Notes under the pieces: model-generated
Databases searched by the model: none
The model's input: only the letters and a program-made list of their open reading frames with translations
Told to the model about the DNA's origin: nothing
Shown here: in pieces, positions 6,085 through 12,356 of the stretch
Layout: every line of letters starts with the position of its first letter
How positions within the stretch are numbered: position 1 is the first letter of the stretch
NCBI GenBank assembly: GCA_002898115.1
Contig: BDTL01000201.1
Span: 1 to 12,356, forward strand
DNA from: a bacterium BMS3Bbin02
Lineage (GTDB): Bacteria > Actinomycetota > Acidimicrobiia > Spongiisociales > UBA5794
DNA length: 12,356 bases
Direction of reading: 5' to 3'
Made by a program: the position numbers and the translations under genes

Positions 6085-6137
6085 GGCTTCTTGCGCAGCT
6101 GGGAGCCATATGTGGCCTTCAGCTGCGCAAGAAGCCT
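6084..6137. repeat. Right long hairpin flanking the AbiEi-like/DUF559 gene
   Basis: An 18-bp perfect stem, 6084-6101 paired with 6120-6137 (AGGCTTCTTGCGCAGCTG and its complement), encloses the same apical GCCA-TATG-TGGC hairpin (6105-6116) as the left copy. It starts on the last base of the TGA stop codon (6082-6084). The first 33 bases of the shared core are identical to the left copy; the differences are four adjacent bases (6118-6121 against 5097-5100) on the 3' side of the upper stem. No T-tract follows it. Confidence 0.93.
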
Positions 6138-6150
6138 GGACTCGGTGACA

Positions 6151-6172
6151 ATTCCGTGTCGTCGTACGGAAT
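6151..6172. promoter_or_regulatory. Inverted repeat ahead of the DUF3352 gene
   Basis: ATTCCGT (6151-6157) and ACGGAAT (6166-6172) form a perfect 7-bp inverted repeat with an 8-nt spacer, 44 bp before the ATG at 6216. It could be an operator or a leader hairpin. A -35-like GTGACA (6145-6150) precedes it, but no good -10 follows, so a promoter cannot be placed. Confidence 0.3.
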
Positions 6173-6215
6173 GTGCTGAAGATGTCGCGGAATTCTGCCG
6201 AAAACTTGAGAACTT

Positions 6216-8015
6216 ATGAGTGACGAAAAAACACCTGAAGAACAACCATCCGCTGATCAGACCGACAGCCCGGAGCCGCCCACGGCGGCCTGGGATGGTA
6301 CGCCACAACCATCTGACACGACCGAACCGGAACATACAGCACCAGAGGATCCGTTTGGCGCGGCGCCCACGTCCGCAGACGATGACACCCCCATGTTCAC
6401 TCCCGATCCGACAGCACCCGCATCACCGGTGGTGGAGGAAAGTGGGTCGAAGAACATATGGCTGTACGTCGGTATTGCGGCCGCTGTTGTGCTTATTGCC
6501 CTTGCCGCGCTGTCGTGGGCGACGGGACGCGCCAAGGGTGTCGACGATGCAGCGCTGCAGGCAATCCCCGCGGACGCGCCCGTGGTGATCTCCATCGATC
6601 TTGCAGAAGTCGTGGACGGGGGCCGTTTCGAGCGTCTCTTCAACACTGTCGCGGCCCAGATGCCTATCGATACGGAAGGCCCCCGCACCTGGGAAGAGCT
6701 TCTCGCAGAGGTTGACAACGAAGACGGAGTATCGCTCAAGAGCGACGTCCTCCCATGGCTCGGGAGATCGAGCGCCATCGCCTTCTTCCCGCAAGACGGT
6801 GGAAACTCTGTGGAGTTCGTAACGGTGGTCGCGGTCCGAGATCGGGACGCCGCGAAGGCCTTCGTCGATAAGACAACCGCTGATCGGGGCCTGACTGCCA
6901 CGACGGTCGATGCAGGGCTTGAATGGTCGGACGGTACCGCTGTGTTCCTCCTCACCGACGACCTGCTCATGTTCTCCGAGACACAGACCAGGATCGACGC
7001 AGCAGTCGCAGCACTCGATGGTGAATCGATGGCAGACGCTAGCAAATACAAAGACGTCGTCGCAGAGCTTCCCAATTCACGGTTCTTCACTGCCTACGTA
7101 GATACAGATGCGATGGCGGCCCTGGCCCTCGAATCTCTCGGAGATAACCTCAGGGACCAGGGACTCGGCGTACTCCCCGGAGGAATCGACCCATCGATTC
7201 TTGACGGTTTGAGCGGTCTCGCTCGGAACGGCGATCTCGGGGCCCTCGCGTTCGGTGCGACGCTGTTCGACAACGGTCTTGCCTTTGATTTCGCCGCCAA
7301 CGGATTCAGTTCGCTGCCGATGCTCGGTGACGGTCTCCCTGGAGTTTCCTCGCTCCCCGATGGGACTCTGGCATACGCGGCAATGACCCTCAACGGCAAG
7401 AGCATCCTCGATCAGGTGAACCAGCAGCTCGGCGGAGCATCTATCCCCGGTCTTGGGTTCGATCCCTCCTCAGAGCTTGTTGCCGGAGTCACACTCGAAG
7501 ATCTGCTGCTGTCGATCGACGGCCCCCTACAACTGTTGATCACCGGCGACGCAAGCCTGATCGGCATGGCAGCGGGCTTTGACATGGCCGGTGCACTTAG
7601 CGTTGGCCTTGCCGAAACCGGACCCATCAACACGATCCTTGACTTCGCGGTTTCATCAGAAGAGTTCGGATTCGGCGTCTTCGAAGAAGACGGACTGTAC
7701 AACTTCGGTGGCGGCACCTTCGCCGCATCCTTCGGCGTAGTGGACAATGCGTTTGTTGCCGGGACAAGCCGGGACCTGGTGGACTCCTTGTCTCGGGGAG
7801 AAGCCGTCGGCGACTCGAGCGAAATGTTCTCGGAAGTCAAGAAACTCATCGACTCCGACAACGTCTTCTTATTTGCCGACCTGGCTCTCATCGCCAAGCT
7901 CGCTGACGACGCCGATTTCACGAGTTTCGCCGAGATAGCCACAGCAGTCGGCGGCAGTGTTACCCAAACAGATTCGTCCATCAGCGGTCGGTTTGTACTG
8001 CTTCTCGACTATTGA
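6216..8015 (+). CDS. Membrane-anchored DUF3352-domain protein
   Basis: A 599-residue protein with three parts. Residues 1-79 are a low-complexity Pro/Thr/Asp/Glu-rich tail with no signal peptide, expected in the cytoplasm. One transmembrane helix follows (about 81-103, IWLYVGIAAAVVLIALAALS). Residues 110-599 form a large extracytoplasmic domain beginning with IPADAPVVISIDLAEV, a hallmark of DUF3352 proteins. The domain contains repeated motifs built around acidic turns and short hydrophobic strands (RDAAKAFVDK, FTAYVDTDAMAALA, GTLAYAAMTL). No catalytic motif or cysteine is apparent. DUF3352 proteins are of unknown function. ATG 6216 is the natural start, with only a weak TTGAG upstream. It appears to be a single-gene unit: a hairpin repeat and inverted repeat precede it, and a strong terminator follows. 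Confidence 0.85.
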   Translation: MSDEKTPEEQPSADQTDSPEPPTAAWDGTPQPSDTTEPEHTAPEDPFGAAPTSADDDTPMFTPDPTAPASPVVEESGSKNIWLYVGIAAAVVLIALAALSWATGRAKGVDDAALQAIPADAPVVISIDLAEVVDGGRFERLFNTVAAQMPIDTEGPRTWEELLAEVDNEDGVSLKSDVLPWLGRSSAIAFFPQDGGNSVEFVTVVAVRDRDAAKAFVDKTTADRGLTATTVDAGLEWSDGTAVFLLTDDLLMFSETQTRIDAAVAALDGESMADASKYKDVVAELPNSRFFTAYVDTDAMAALALESLGDNLRDQGLGVLPGGIDPSILDGLSGLARNGDLGALAFGATLFDNGLAFDFAANGFSSLPMLGDGLPGVSSLPDGTLAYAAMTLNGKSILDQVNQQLGGASIPGLGFDPSSELVAGVTLEDLLLSIDGPLQLLITGDASLIGMAAGFDMAGALSVGLAETGPINTILDFAVSSEEFGFGVFEEDGLYNFGGGTFAASFGVVDNAFVAGTSRDLVDSLSRGEAVGDSSEMFSEVKKLIDSDNVFLFADLALIAKLADDADFTSFAEIATAVGGSVTQTDSSISGRFVLLLDY

Positions 8016-8020
8016 GACTG

Positions 8021-8046
8021 CTCTCACAAGAACCTCTCACAAGAAC
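8021..8046. repeat. 13-bp tandem duplication
   Basis: CTCTCACAAGAAC occurs twice head to tail (8021-8033 and 8034-8046), just after the DUF3352 stop and before the terminator stem. It is probably a replication slippage product. On the minus strand it contributes a T-rich tract after the terminator hairpin. Confidence 0.85.
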
Positions 8047-8048
8047 AA

Positions 8049-8085
8049 AGGGGTCACCGGCCGCGTTACGCGGCCGGTGACCCCT
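8049..8085. terminator. Strong bidirectional intrinsic terminator
   Basis: A perfect 17-bp stem (8049-8065 with 8069-8085, core GGTCACCGGCCGCG and its complement) closes a TTA loop. On the plus strand it is followed by CCTTCGTTC. On the minus strand it is followed by TTTGTTCTTGTG. It lies between the convergent DUF3352 and DUF302 genes and can end both transcripts. Confidence 0.9.
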
Positions 8086-8111
8086 CCTTCGTTCATAGCG
8101 AGCCGACTGCT

Positions 8112-8519
8112 CTAGGCGAGAGCGTCGCGAATGCGCTGGAAACGAGCCGATACATCAGCGGCGACCTCATCCATCACTGGATTGTCAACCATCGACACCA
8201 TCGCTTCGATGTCCAGGAATCCAACCCTTGTCGTGCCCTGTTCGGTGTCCCGAAGAGTCACGTTGCAGGGAAGTAGCAGGCCCACATCGAGTTCATTCGA
8301 GAGTGCGCGGTGGGCAAGCGGTGGATTGCACGCGCCGAGGATCACCTGGGCCGGAACGTCTAGGTCCAGCTTTGTCTTCATCGTCGCCTTGACATCGATT
8401 TCGGTCAGAATACCGAAACCCTCACCCTTGAGGAGTTCCTCGACGCGTGGCCGGACATCGTCCAAAGATCCCTCGATATCGATAAACACGCCATAGCGTG
8501 TGGAAGTCGTTGTGGTCAT
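8112..8519 (-). CDS. DUF302-domain protein
   Basis: A 135-residue cytosolic protein consisting of one DUF302 domain, whose typical length is matched. Diagnostic segments are the N-terminal strand YGVFIDI, GFGILTEIDVKATM (34-47), VILGACNPPLAHRAL (59-73) and GLLLPCNVTLRD (79-90). Both cysteines of the family pattern (ACNPP, PCNV) are kept. The biochemical role of DUF302 is not established. ATG 8519 has AGAGGA 4 nt upstream. It appears monocistronic. A small palindrome TTTGT-T-ACAAA (8571-8581) lies 52 bp upstream of the start and could belong to its promoter. Transcription probably ends at the shared terminator at 8049-8085. Confidence 0.92.
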   Translation of the reverse strand: MTTTTSTRYGVFIDIEGSLDDVRPRVEELLKGEGFGILTEIDVKATMKTKLDLDVPAQVILGACNPPLAHRALSNELDVGLLLPCNVTLRDTEQGTTRVGFLDIEAMVSMVDNPVMDEVAADVSARFQRIRDALA

Positions 8520-8652
8520 GGTTTCCTCTCGTTCTTCGAGTAGTTGAGCCGGTCTCTACGGAACACGGTCTTTGTTACAAAACTCTTGTGATTCAGCTTA
8601 GGTAGTGCACGGGGCAATAGTTCACGTACCGCACCTGCGCCCCTACTACTTT

Positions 8653-8692
8653 TGGCGTCCATTTAGGCCGTATTTGGCCCGATTGGACGCCA
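8653..8692 (-). terminator. Hairpin after the discoidin-like lipoprotein gene
   Basis: TGGCGTCCA (8653-8661) pairs with TGGACGCCA (8684-8692), with an inner GGCC/GGCC stem (8666-8669/8676-8679) and a 6-nt loop. It begins 11 nt after the stop codon of the gene ending at 8704. The U-tract is very weak (AAAGTAG follows on that strand), so terminator function is inferred mainly from position. Confidence 0.5.
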
Positions 8693-8703
8693 GAACGACC
8701 GGG

Positions 8704-9573
8704 TCAACCCGCCGGTGGGGCAAAGGCGCGCACCTCGATCGCCCCGGTGTTTCCACCGGTCGACGCGACCACCTCGAAACGAAGTATCTGTCCCTCAAAA
8801 ACGGCTTCGGTAAAACGATTGTCGTCCGGGTCGCCAGCAGCGAACGGTCCGAATGTCTCGCCACCATCGACGGTGACGGTGTACTCGGTCGTTGTAGCGG
8901 TACCGTCGCTCATTGTCCGTGTGATGAACTCGACGCCGACGACCATCTGTGGAGAACCGAGATCAATCTCGATGAACGCGTCGTCGCCGCTGCCGGCGGT
9001 CGCCCACTCTGTAGACATGTCTCCATCAATGGCGTTGGCTCCGGCCCATGAGGAGGAGAACTCTGAGCTCACCGCAACGACGGTTGCGTTCTCGGCCAGG
9101 TTCGCACCATGCACGGCCATGGCGTCTTCGCCACCTGTTGGGTCACCGGCCCCTTCGGGCAGGTCAGGAAGCGTGAAGGTCGAGAGGGCGCTCTGGAACA
9201 ACGTCCCATCAGGTGTCGCGCCCTGGACCCGGAAGGAGTATGTCTTGCCGGGCTCAGCGCCGACAAGAATCACTTCGTGTTGGTTGTGCGCACCACCGGA
9301 CATGTCGAGATCGGTGTGGAGAAATCCAAGTTCGTCCGTTTCGCCCCACGCGATTGAGCACGCAGCCTCGGCGCTCGTGGTGACGGTCATCTTGGCAACG
9401 CCGTTCGCGTCAACGGTGAACTCGAAGTCACTTGACTGGATCTCGCTGAAGTCGCGGATCCCGTCGACACCGGAGCCGCTGTCGTTAGGCGTACTTGAGC
9501 ATGCGGCGGCAATCAGCATCAGTGTGACAAAAAGGGCGAAGAAGAGGGGGCGGCGATGTTTCGATGTGTACAT
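8704..9573 (-). CDS. Lipoprotein with fibronectin-III-like and discoidin-like domains
   Basis: A 289-residue exported protein. The signal peptide with basic start KHRR and hydrophobic core ends in LIAAACSS (candidate lipid Cys25). A linker and a beta-sandwich region (about 50-137) follow, ending in HEVILVGAEPGKTYSFRVQG, typical of fibronectin type III or related domains. A Pro/Gly linker leads to a C-terminal galactose-binding-like F5/8-type C (discoidin) domain (about 160-287): SSSWAGANAIDGDMSTEWAT and FIEIDLGSPQMVVGVEFITR are characteristic. Such domains usually bind carbohydrate or surface ligands; no enzymatic domain is present. The ATG at 9573 has an excellent AAGGAG 7 nt upstream. The gene is probably monocistronic: the upstream ABC operon ends 178 bp before it, and a hairpin follows it. 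Confidence 0.85.
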   Translation of the reverse strand: MYTSKHRRPLFFALFVTLMLIAAACSSTPNDSGSGVDGIRDFSEIQSSDFEFTVDANGVAKMTVTTSAEAACSIAWGETDELGFLHTDLDMSGGAHNQHEVILVGAEPGKTYSFRVQGATPDGTLFQSALSTFTLPDLPEGAGDPTGGEDAMAVHGANLAENATVVAVSSEFSSSWAGANAIDGDMSTEWATAGSGDDAFIEIDLGSPQMVVGVEFITRTMSDGTATTTEYTVTVDGGETFGPFAAGDPDDNRFTEAVFEGQILRFEVVASTGGNTGAIEVRAFAPPAG

Positions 9574-9623
9574 CGATAGGCTCCTTGATCGGTTGGCTGG
9601 TTAGTACGACGCGCCGTCGAACG

Positions 9624-9646
9624 GTCCGGTCACAAATAGTCCGGTC
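9624..9646. repeat. Short direct repeat upstream of the discoidin-like lipoprotein gene
   Basis: GTCCGGTC occurs at 9624-9631 and 9639-9646, a 15-bp period, about 50-70 bp upstream of the start at 9573. It could be a binding site for a regulator or chance. Nothing else is recognisable in 9574-9751 apart from a small hairpin at 9723-9740. Confidence 0.3.
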
Positions 9647-9722
9647 GCACCTGCGTGGAGTAACGTGCCCCGGCGCGGAGATGTTCCACAAACCCGGCCG
9701 TCCTCGGCAACGTCGACCGTCC

Positions 9723-9740
9723 GCGAGCAAGAGCGCTCGC
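9723..9740 (-). terminator. Small hairpin after the ABC transporter operon
   Basis: GCGAGC (9723-9728) and GCTCGC (9735-9740) with a 6-nt loop lie 11 nt beyond the stop of the last permease gene. The stem is only 6 bp and lacks a U-tract, so termination here is uncertain. Confidence 0.3.
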
Positions 9741-9751
9741 CCGACGCCGAC

Positions 9752-10564
9752 CTACTTGAGTAAGAGGGTCCCCAGCCGACGACTTGCGATGACTGTCCCG
9801 ATGAGCCCCATGACAACGAGAAACAAGACATGCCACAAAAGGAAGAGGCCGACATCCCCCAGCATCAGACCCCGGATCAGAACTGTGCCGTGATACAGCG
9901 GCGAGAACTGCGTGATGATCTGGAGAGCGCGTGGGTACACGTCCAGCGGATAGAAGGTGGCTGAGAAAAGGAACAGAGGAAGCGTCACTAGCTGCACGAG
10001 GTCGAAGTCCTGCCAGGTCCTCATGAATGTCGTTGCCGCCATCCCGGCAGCGCCGAAGGCGAATCCGATGAGCAGTGCGGCTGGAATCGCAAGCAAACCC
10101 CACACCGACTGCATCAAGCCCATCACGATCACGACGATCAAGAACGCAACCGCGTACAACGCCCCGCGCATCAGCGACCATGCCACCTCACCAATAGCAA
10201 TATCGGAGGGAGTCATCGGCGTTGCAAGAATTGCGTCGTACAGCTTGGAGAACTTCATCTTGAAGAAGATGTTCATCGTTGACTCGTACACGGCACCGTT
10301 CATCGCCGATGACGCAAGCAAGGCCGGGGCGACAAACATCGCATAGGAGATCGGGGCGCCCCCCGGTCCCGTGACATCACCAACGAGCTCCCCCAACCCG
10401 ATCCCGATCGAGAACAGATAGAACAGCGGCTCGAAGAACCCACTAATAAGAATCATCCACGCACGGCGATACACCATCATGTTGCGCTCGATGAGGTGCC
10501 GTGCGCGCCGACCGGCGAAGCCCGATGCCGGGACAATGCGGGCGACAAGAGTCCCGGAGGTCAT
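9752..10564 (-). CDS. ABC-2 type transporter permease (second subunit)
   Basis: A 270-residue integral membrane protein of the ABC-2 (NodJ/DrrB-like) family. About six hydrophobic segments are visible, roughly at 36-58, 72-95, 128-150, 155-178, 188-205 and 238-260. The family-typical stretch FLFSATFYPLD then SPLYHGTVLIRGL (221-233) lies before the last helix. It would pair with the neighbouring permease and the ATPase to form an exporter. The ATG at 10564 overlaps the stop of the upstream permease as ATGA and lacks its own clear Shine-Dalgarno sequence, indicating translational coupling. The frame is open upstream to 10741, but that part overlaps the other permease and is Arg-rich shadow sequence. 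Substrate unknown. Confidence 0.92.
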   Translation of the reverse strand: MTSGTLVARIVPASGFAGRRARHLIERNMMVYRRAWMILISGFFEPLFYLFSIGIGLGELVGDVTGPGGAPISYAMFVAPALLASSAMNGAVYESTMNIFFKMKFSKLYDAILATPMTPSDIAIGEVAWSLMRGALYAVAFLIVVIVMGLMQSVWGLLAIPAALLIGFAFGAAGMAATTFMRTWQDFDLVQLVTLPLFLFSATFYPLDVYPRALQIITQFSPLYHGTVLIRGLMLGDVGLFLLWHVLFLVVMGLIGTVIASRRLGTLLLK

Positions 10565-11340
10565 TTGATCAGCCGCGCTTCGAACGCCCGCACCGCTGCG
10601 ACAAACCCGACCACAATCACGGCGACGAGAACTCCGATGTGTACAAACGGGTTGAGCGTAGTGCCCATGCCGAGCGCGACGCCGCGGGTGAGCTCGACGC
10701 CGTGCCACAGCGGAACGACATACACCAGGGGCTGCAACCAATCAGGAATCTGATCAATCGGAAAAAACGTCCCCGAGAAGAGAAACATCGGAACGATCAC
10801 GAACCGGAACATCGACGACAGCCCGTAGTCCGACTCGAGACGCCCTGCGAACGCTGTAATCGGTGCAGCAAACGCCAACCCTGTCAGCAAAGCCGGCAGG
10901 GTCGCCAACAACGCCCTATTAAGTTCGACTGCTCCGAAGGCCGTGATGACGACGGCGAACACCACAGCCATCATGACCAGTCGAAATGCGACAAACACGA
11001 GGTGACCGGCAACAAGGTCTGCCGAACGCAGAGGGGTGGACAGCGCTGCGTGATACGTTTTGCGCCACTTCATCCCGGCCATGACAGGAAACGCCGATTC
11101 GAACGCGGCCATCTGCATTGCGGTGGCGACCATCAAACCCGGTGCGAGGAATGCCAGATATGAGGTGGTGCCCAACGTCCCGGCTCGCGCACCGGCATCA
11201 ACCAGAGTGCCTAACCCCAGACCCATCGCAGCAAGGAAGAGCACCGGGTTGACAAAACTGGAGAACACCGTTCCCTTCCACACGCGCTTGTACGAAATAA
11301 TGTTGTGTTCGAGGACTCGCAATGCGCCGGGGGTCGCCAT
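10561..11340 (-). CDS. ABC-2 type transporter permease (first subunit)
   Basis: A 259-residue integral membrane protein of the same ABC-2 family, with hydrophobic segments near 27-45, 60-82, 108-135, 143-166, 178-193 and 230-250. The stretch PMFLFSGTFFPIDQIPDW followed by PLWHGVELTRG (210-220) matches the equivalent part of the other permease, so the two probably arose by duplication and form a heterodimer. The basic cytoplasmic segment GMKWRKTYHAALSTPLR (89-105) is the likely coupling region to the ATPase. The ATG at 11340 shares its A with the ATPase stop codon (TGATG), and its own stop overlaps the next permease start. Substrate not predictable. Confidence 0.93.
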   Translation of the reverse strand: MATPGALRVLEHNIISYKRVWKGTVFSSFVNPVLFLAAMGLGLGTLVDAGARAGTLGTTSYLAFLAPGLMVATAMQMAAFESAFPVMAGMKWRKTYHAALSTPLRSADLVAGHLVFVAFRLVMMAVVFAVVITAFGAVELNRALLATLPALLTGLAFAAPITAFAGRLESDYGLSSMFRFVIVPMFLFSGTFFPIDQIPDWLQPLVYVVPLWHGVELTRGVALGMGTTLNPFVHIGVLVAVIVVGFVAAVRAFEARLIK

Positions 11341-12266
11341 CAGTCAATCAGGCTTCTGCCGGTGAGCCGAAGGAACACGTCCTCCAGGCTGGAACGACGC
11401 TCCACAACTGTCTCCGGCTCCAGTCCGGCCGCATTCACTGCGCGCATCGTGGCATCCCCGTCGGTCGTATAGAGCAGTACTCGGTCAGGTAACACCTCGG
11501 TGCGGTCAGCCAGCGGTTCGAGTGTGTCGACGATGGTGTCTTGTACTCCGACGGGGAATCGAAGTTCGACGACGTCACGGGTCGCGTATTCGCGAATCAG
11601 TCCACGTGGAGACCCCTCGGCCACGATCTTGCCCTGGTCCATGACAACCAGACGATCACATAGTTGCTCGGCCTCATCCATGTAGTGCGTCGTGAGAATC
11701 AGCGTCACGCCCTGTTGTTTCAAGCGGTAGAGGCGGTCCCACAGGACGTGGCGGGCCTGGGGGTCGAGGCCCGTCGTTGGTTCATCGAGCAATACCAGCC
11801 GTGGTTCGTTGATCAGGGAGCGGGCAATCGTGAGACGCCGCTGCATGCCACCGGAAATATCCTCGACTTTGGCATCCGCCTTCTCGCCGAGCTGGGCGAA
11901 GTCGATAAGCTCCGTCATCCGTTCCTTGATCACAGATCGAGGGATATCGAAGTACCGACCGTAGATCAGCAGGTTCTCGGAAACGGTGAGCTCCATGTCA
12001 AGGAGGTTCTCCTGAGGCACAACACCGATGCGACCGCGTATCTCCGCTCCGTCATCCTTCGGGTCGAGGCCGAAAACAGTCAGGGTGCCCGCGGTGATCG
12101 GGGATACCGCGCCGATCATCCGCATTATTGAGCTCTTCCCGGCACCGTTCGGTCCAAGAAAGCCGAACACCTCACCGGGGGCGACTTCGAAATCGACAGT
12201 GTCAACGGCCGTGAAGTCGCCAAAACGTTTTACGAGTGATTGTGCATGCACAAGGGACTCAATCAT
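11340..12266 (-). CDS. ABC transporter ATP-binding protein (NodI/DrrA-like)
   Basis: A 308-residue nucleotide-binding subunit that powers export by the two following permeases. All ATPase motifs are intact: Walker A GPNGAGKSS (38-46), Q-loop VVPQEN (Gln85), signature DISGGMQRR, Walker B LVLLDEP (157-163) with GLDP D-loop, and the switch histidine in TTHYMDEAEQ (His194). After about residue 215 comes the C-terminal extension typical of DrrA-like ATPases, ending in SSLEDVFLRLTGRSL. The ATG at 12266 fits the family start (IESLVHAQSLVKRF). A GTG at 12296 would add ten residues with no family support. No strong Shine-Dalgarno sequence is seen. It is the first complete gene of a three-gene operon. 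Drug or lipid export is common in this subgroup, but the cargo is unknown. Confidence 0.95.
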   Translation of the reverse strand: MIESLVHAQSLVKRFGDFTAVDTVDFEVAPGEVFGFLGPNGAGKSSIMRMIGAVSPITAGTLTVFGLDPKDDGAEIRGRIGVVPQENLLDMELTVSENLLIYGRYFDIPRSVIKERMTELIDFAQLGEKADAKVEDISGGMQRRLTIARSLINEPRLVLLDEPTTGLDPQARHVLWDRLYRLKQQGVTLILTTHYMDEAEQLCDRLVVMDQGKIVAEGSPRGLIREYATRDVVELRFPVGVQDTIVDTLEPLADRTEVLPDRVLLYTTDGDATMRAVNAAGLEPETVVERRSSLEDVFLRLTGRSLID

Positions 12267-12298
12267 GCCATGCAGCCTACAACCCGATAGTGACACAA

Positions 12299-12355
12299 CT
12301 AACCGTGTCGTGTGGAAACCTCAAGTGCCTGGAGAATGTCGCTCCACAAATCGTC
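12299..12355 (-). CDS. Possible C-terminal end of a gene preceding the ABC operon (partial)
   Basis: On the minus strand a frame entering from the window edge reads DDLWSDILQALEVSTRHG and stops at TAG (12301-12299), 32 nt before the ATPase start. The residue composition is protein-like with an amphipathic helix character, and the spacing would suit an operon. Eighteen codons are too few to identify a family or exclude chance. If it is not coding, the same bases hold a weak promoter candidate (TTGAGG 12324-12319, 17 bp, TAGTTG 12301-12296) for the ABC operon. Confidence 0.35.
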   Translation of the reverse strand, partial: DDLWSDILQALEVSTRHG

Positions 12356-12356
12356 A

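Noticed and set aside
6257..7090. Minus-strand 277-codon open frame, with a similar one at 7412-7981
   Set aside because: Both are Ser/Ala/Pro-rich shadows of the DUF3352 gene without any recognisable domain or ribosome binding site.
8747..9604. Plus-strand 285-codon open frame
   Set aside because: It is antisense to the discoidin-like lipoprotein, which has a signal peptide, a strong Shine-Dalgarno sequence and recognisable domains.
10501..11163. Plus-strand 220-codon open frame
   Set aside because: It is a highly charged, Arg/His/Gln-rich shadow of the permease gene on the other strand.

Overview
The window looks like chromosomal DNA of a moderately high G+C Gram-positive bacterium of the actinobacterial type. 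I infer this from G/C-rich third codon positions, GTG and TTG starts, several small lipoproteins with short signal peptides, a WHG-type TetR regulator, an AbiEi-like/DUF559 protein and a DUF3352 protein. The overall style would fit the Acidimicrobiia, but no marker gene is present to prove it. There are no tRNA, rRNA or CRISPR features and no complete insertion sequence.

Layout. (1) 130-1884: an NAD(P)-binding epimerase-like oxidoreductase and a TetR regulator are divergently transcribed. They share a control region with two inverted copies of a 14-bp operator-like sequence. (2) 1881-2061: a 181-bp MITE-like element with 15-bp perfect terminal inverted repeats sits in the TAG stop codon of the TetR gene. 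(3) 2166-3438: two overlapping lipoprotein genes, the first a small HExxHxxGxxH metalloprotease (metzincin type). (4) 3442-4882, minus strand: panB (pantothenate/CoA biosynthesis) followed by a DUF192 lipoprotein gene. (5) 5058-6137: a gene for a winged-helix plus Vsr-like/DUF559 nuclease-fold protein is bracketed by two nearly identical long hairpins. This is the most interesting unit here. (6) 6216-8015: a membrane-anchored DUF3352 protein, ended by a strong bidirectional terminator. (7) 8112-8519, minus: a DUF302 protein. (8) 8704-9573, minus: a lipoprotein with a fibronectin-III-like and a discoidin-like domain. (9) 9752-12266, minus: a three-gene NodI/NodJ- or DrrA/DrrB-like ABC exporter operon with overlapping start and stop codons, possibly preceded by the tail of another gene at the window edge.

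The TetR and oxidoreductase pair reads as a self-contained sensing and detoxification or conversion module. The ABC genes form one translationally coupled efflux unit. The hairpin-flanked nuclease-fold gene resembles REP/RAYT arrangements in layout, a gene bracketed by its own palindromes, although its protein family is different. It is the best candidate for an undescribed system. No gene-free stretch exceeds 300 bases. The longest are 4883-5136 (palindrome plus left hairpin), 1885-2165 (the MITE plus about 100 plain bases), 6085-6215 (right hairpin plus an inverted repeat), 8520-8703 and 9574-9751.
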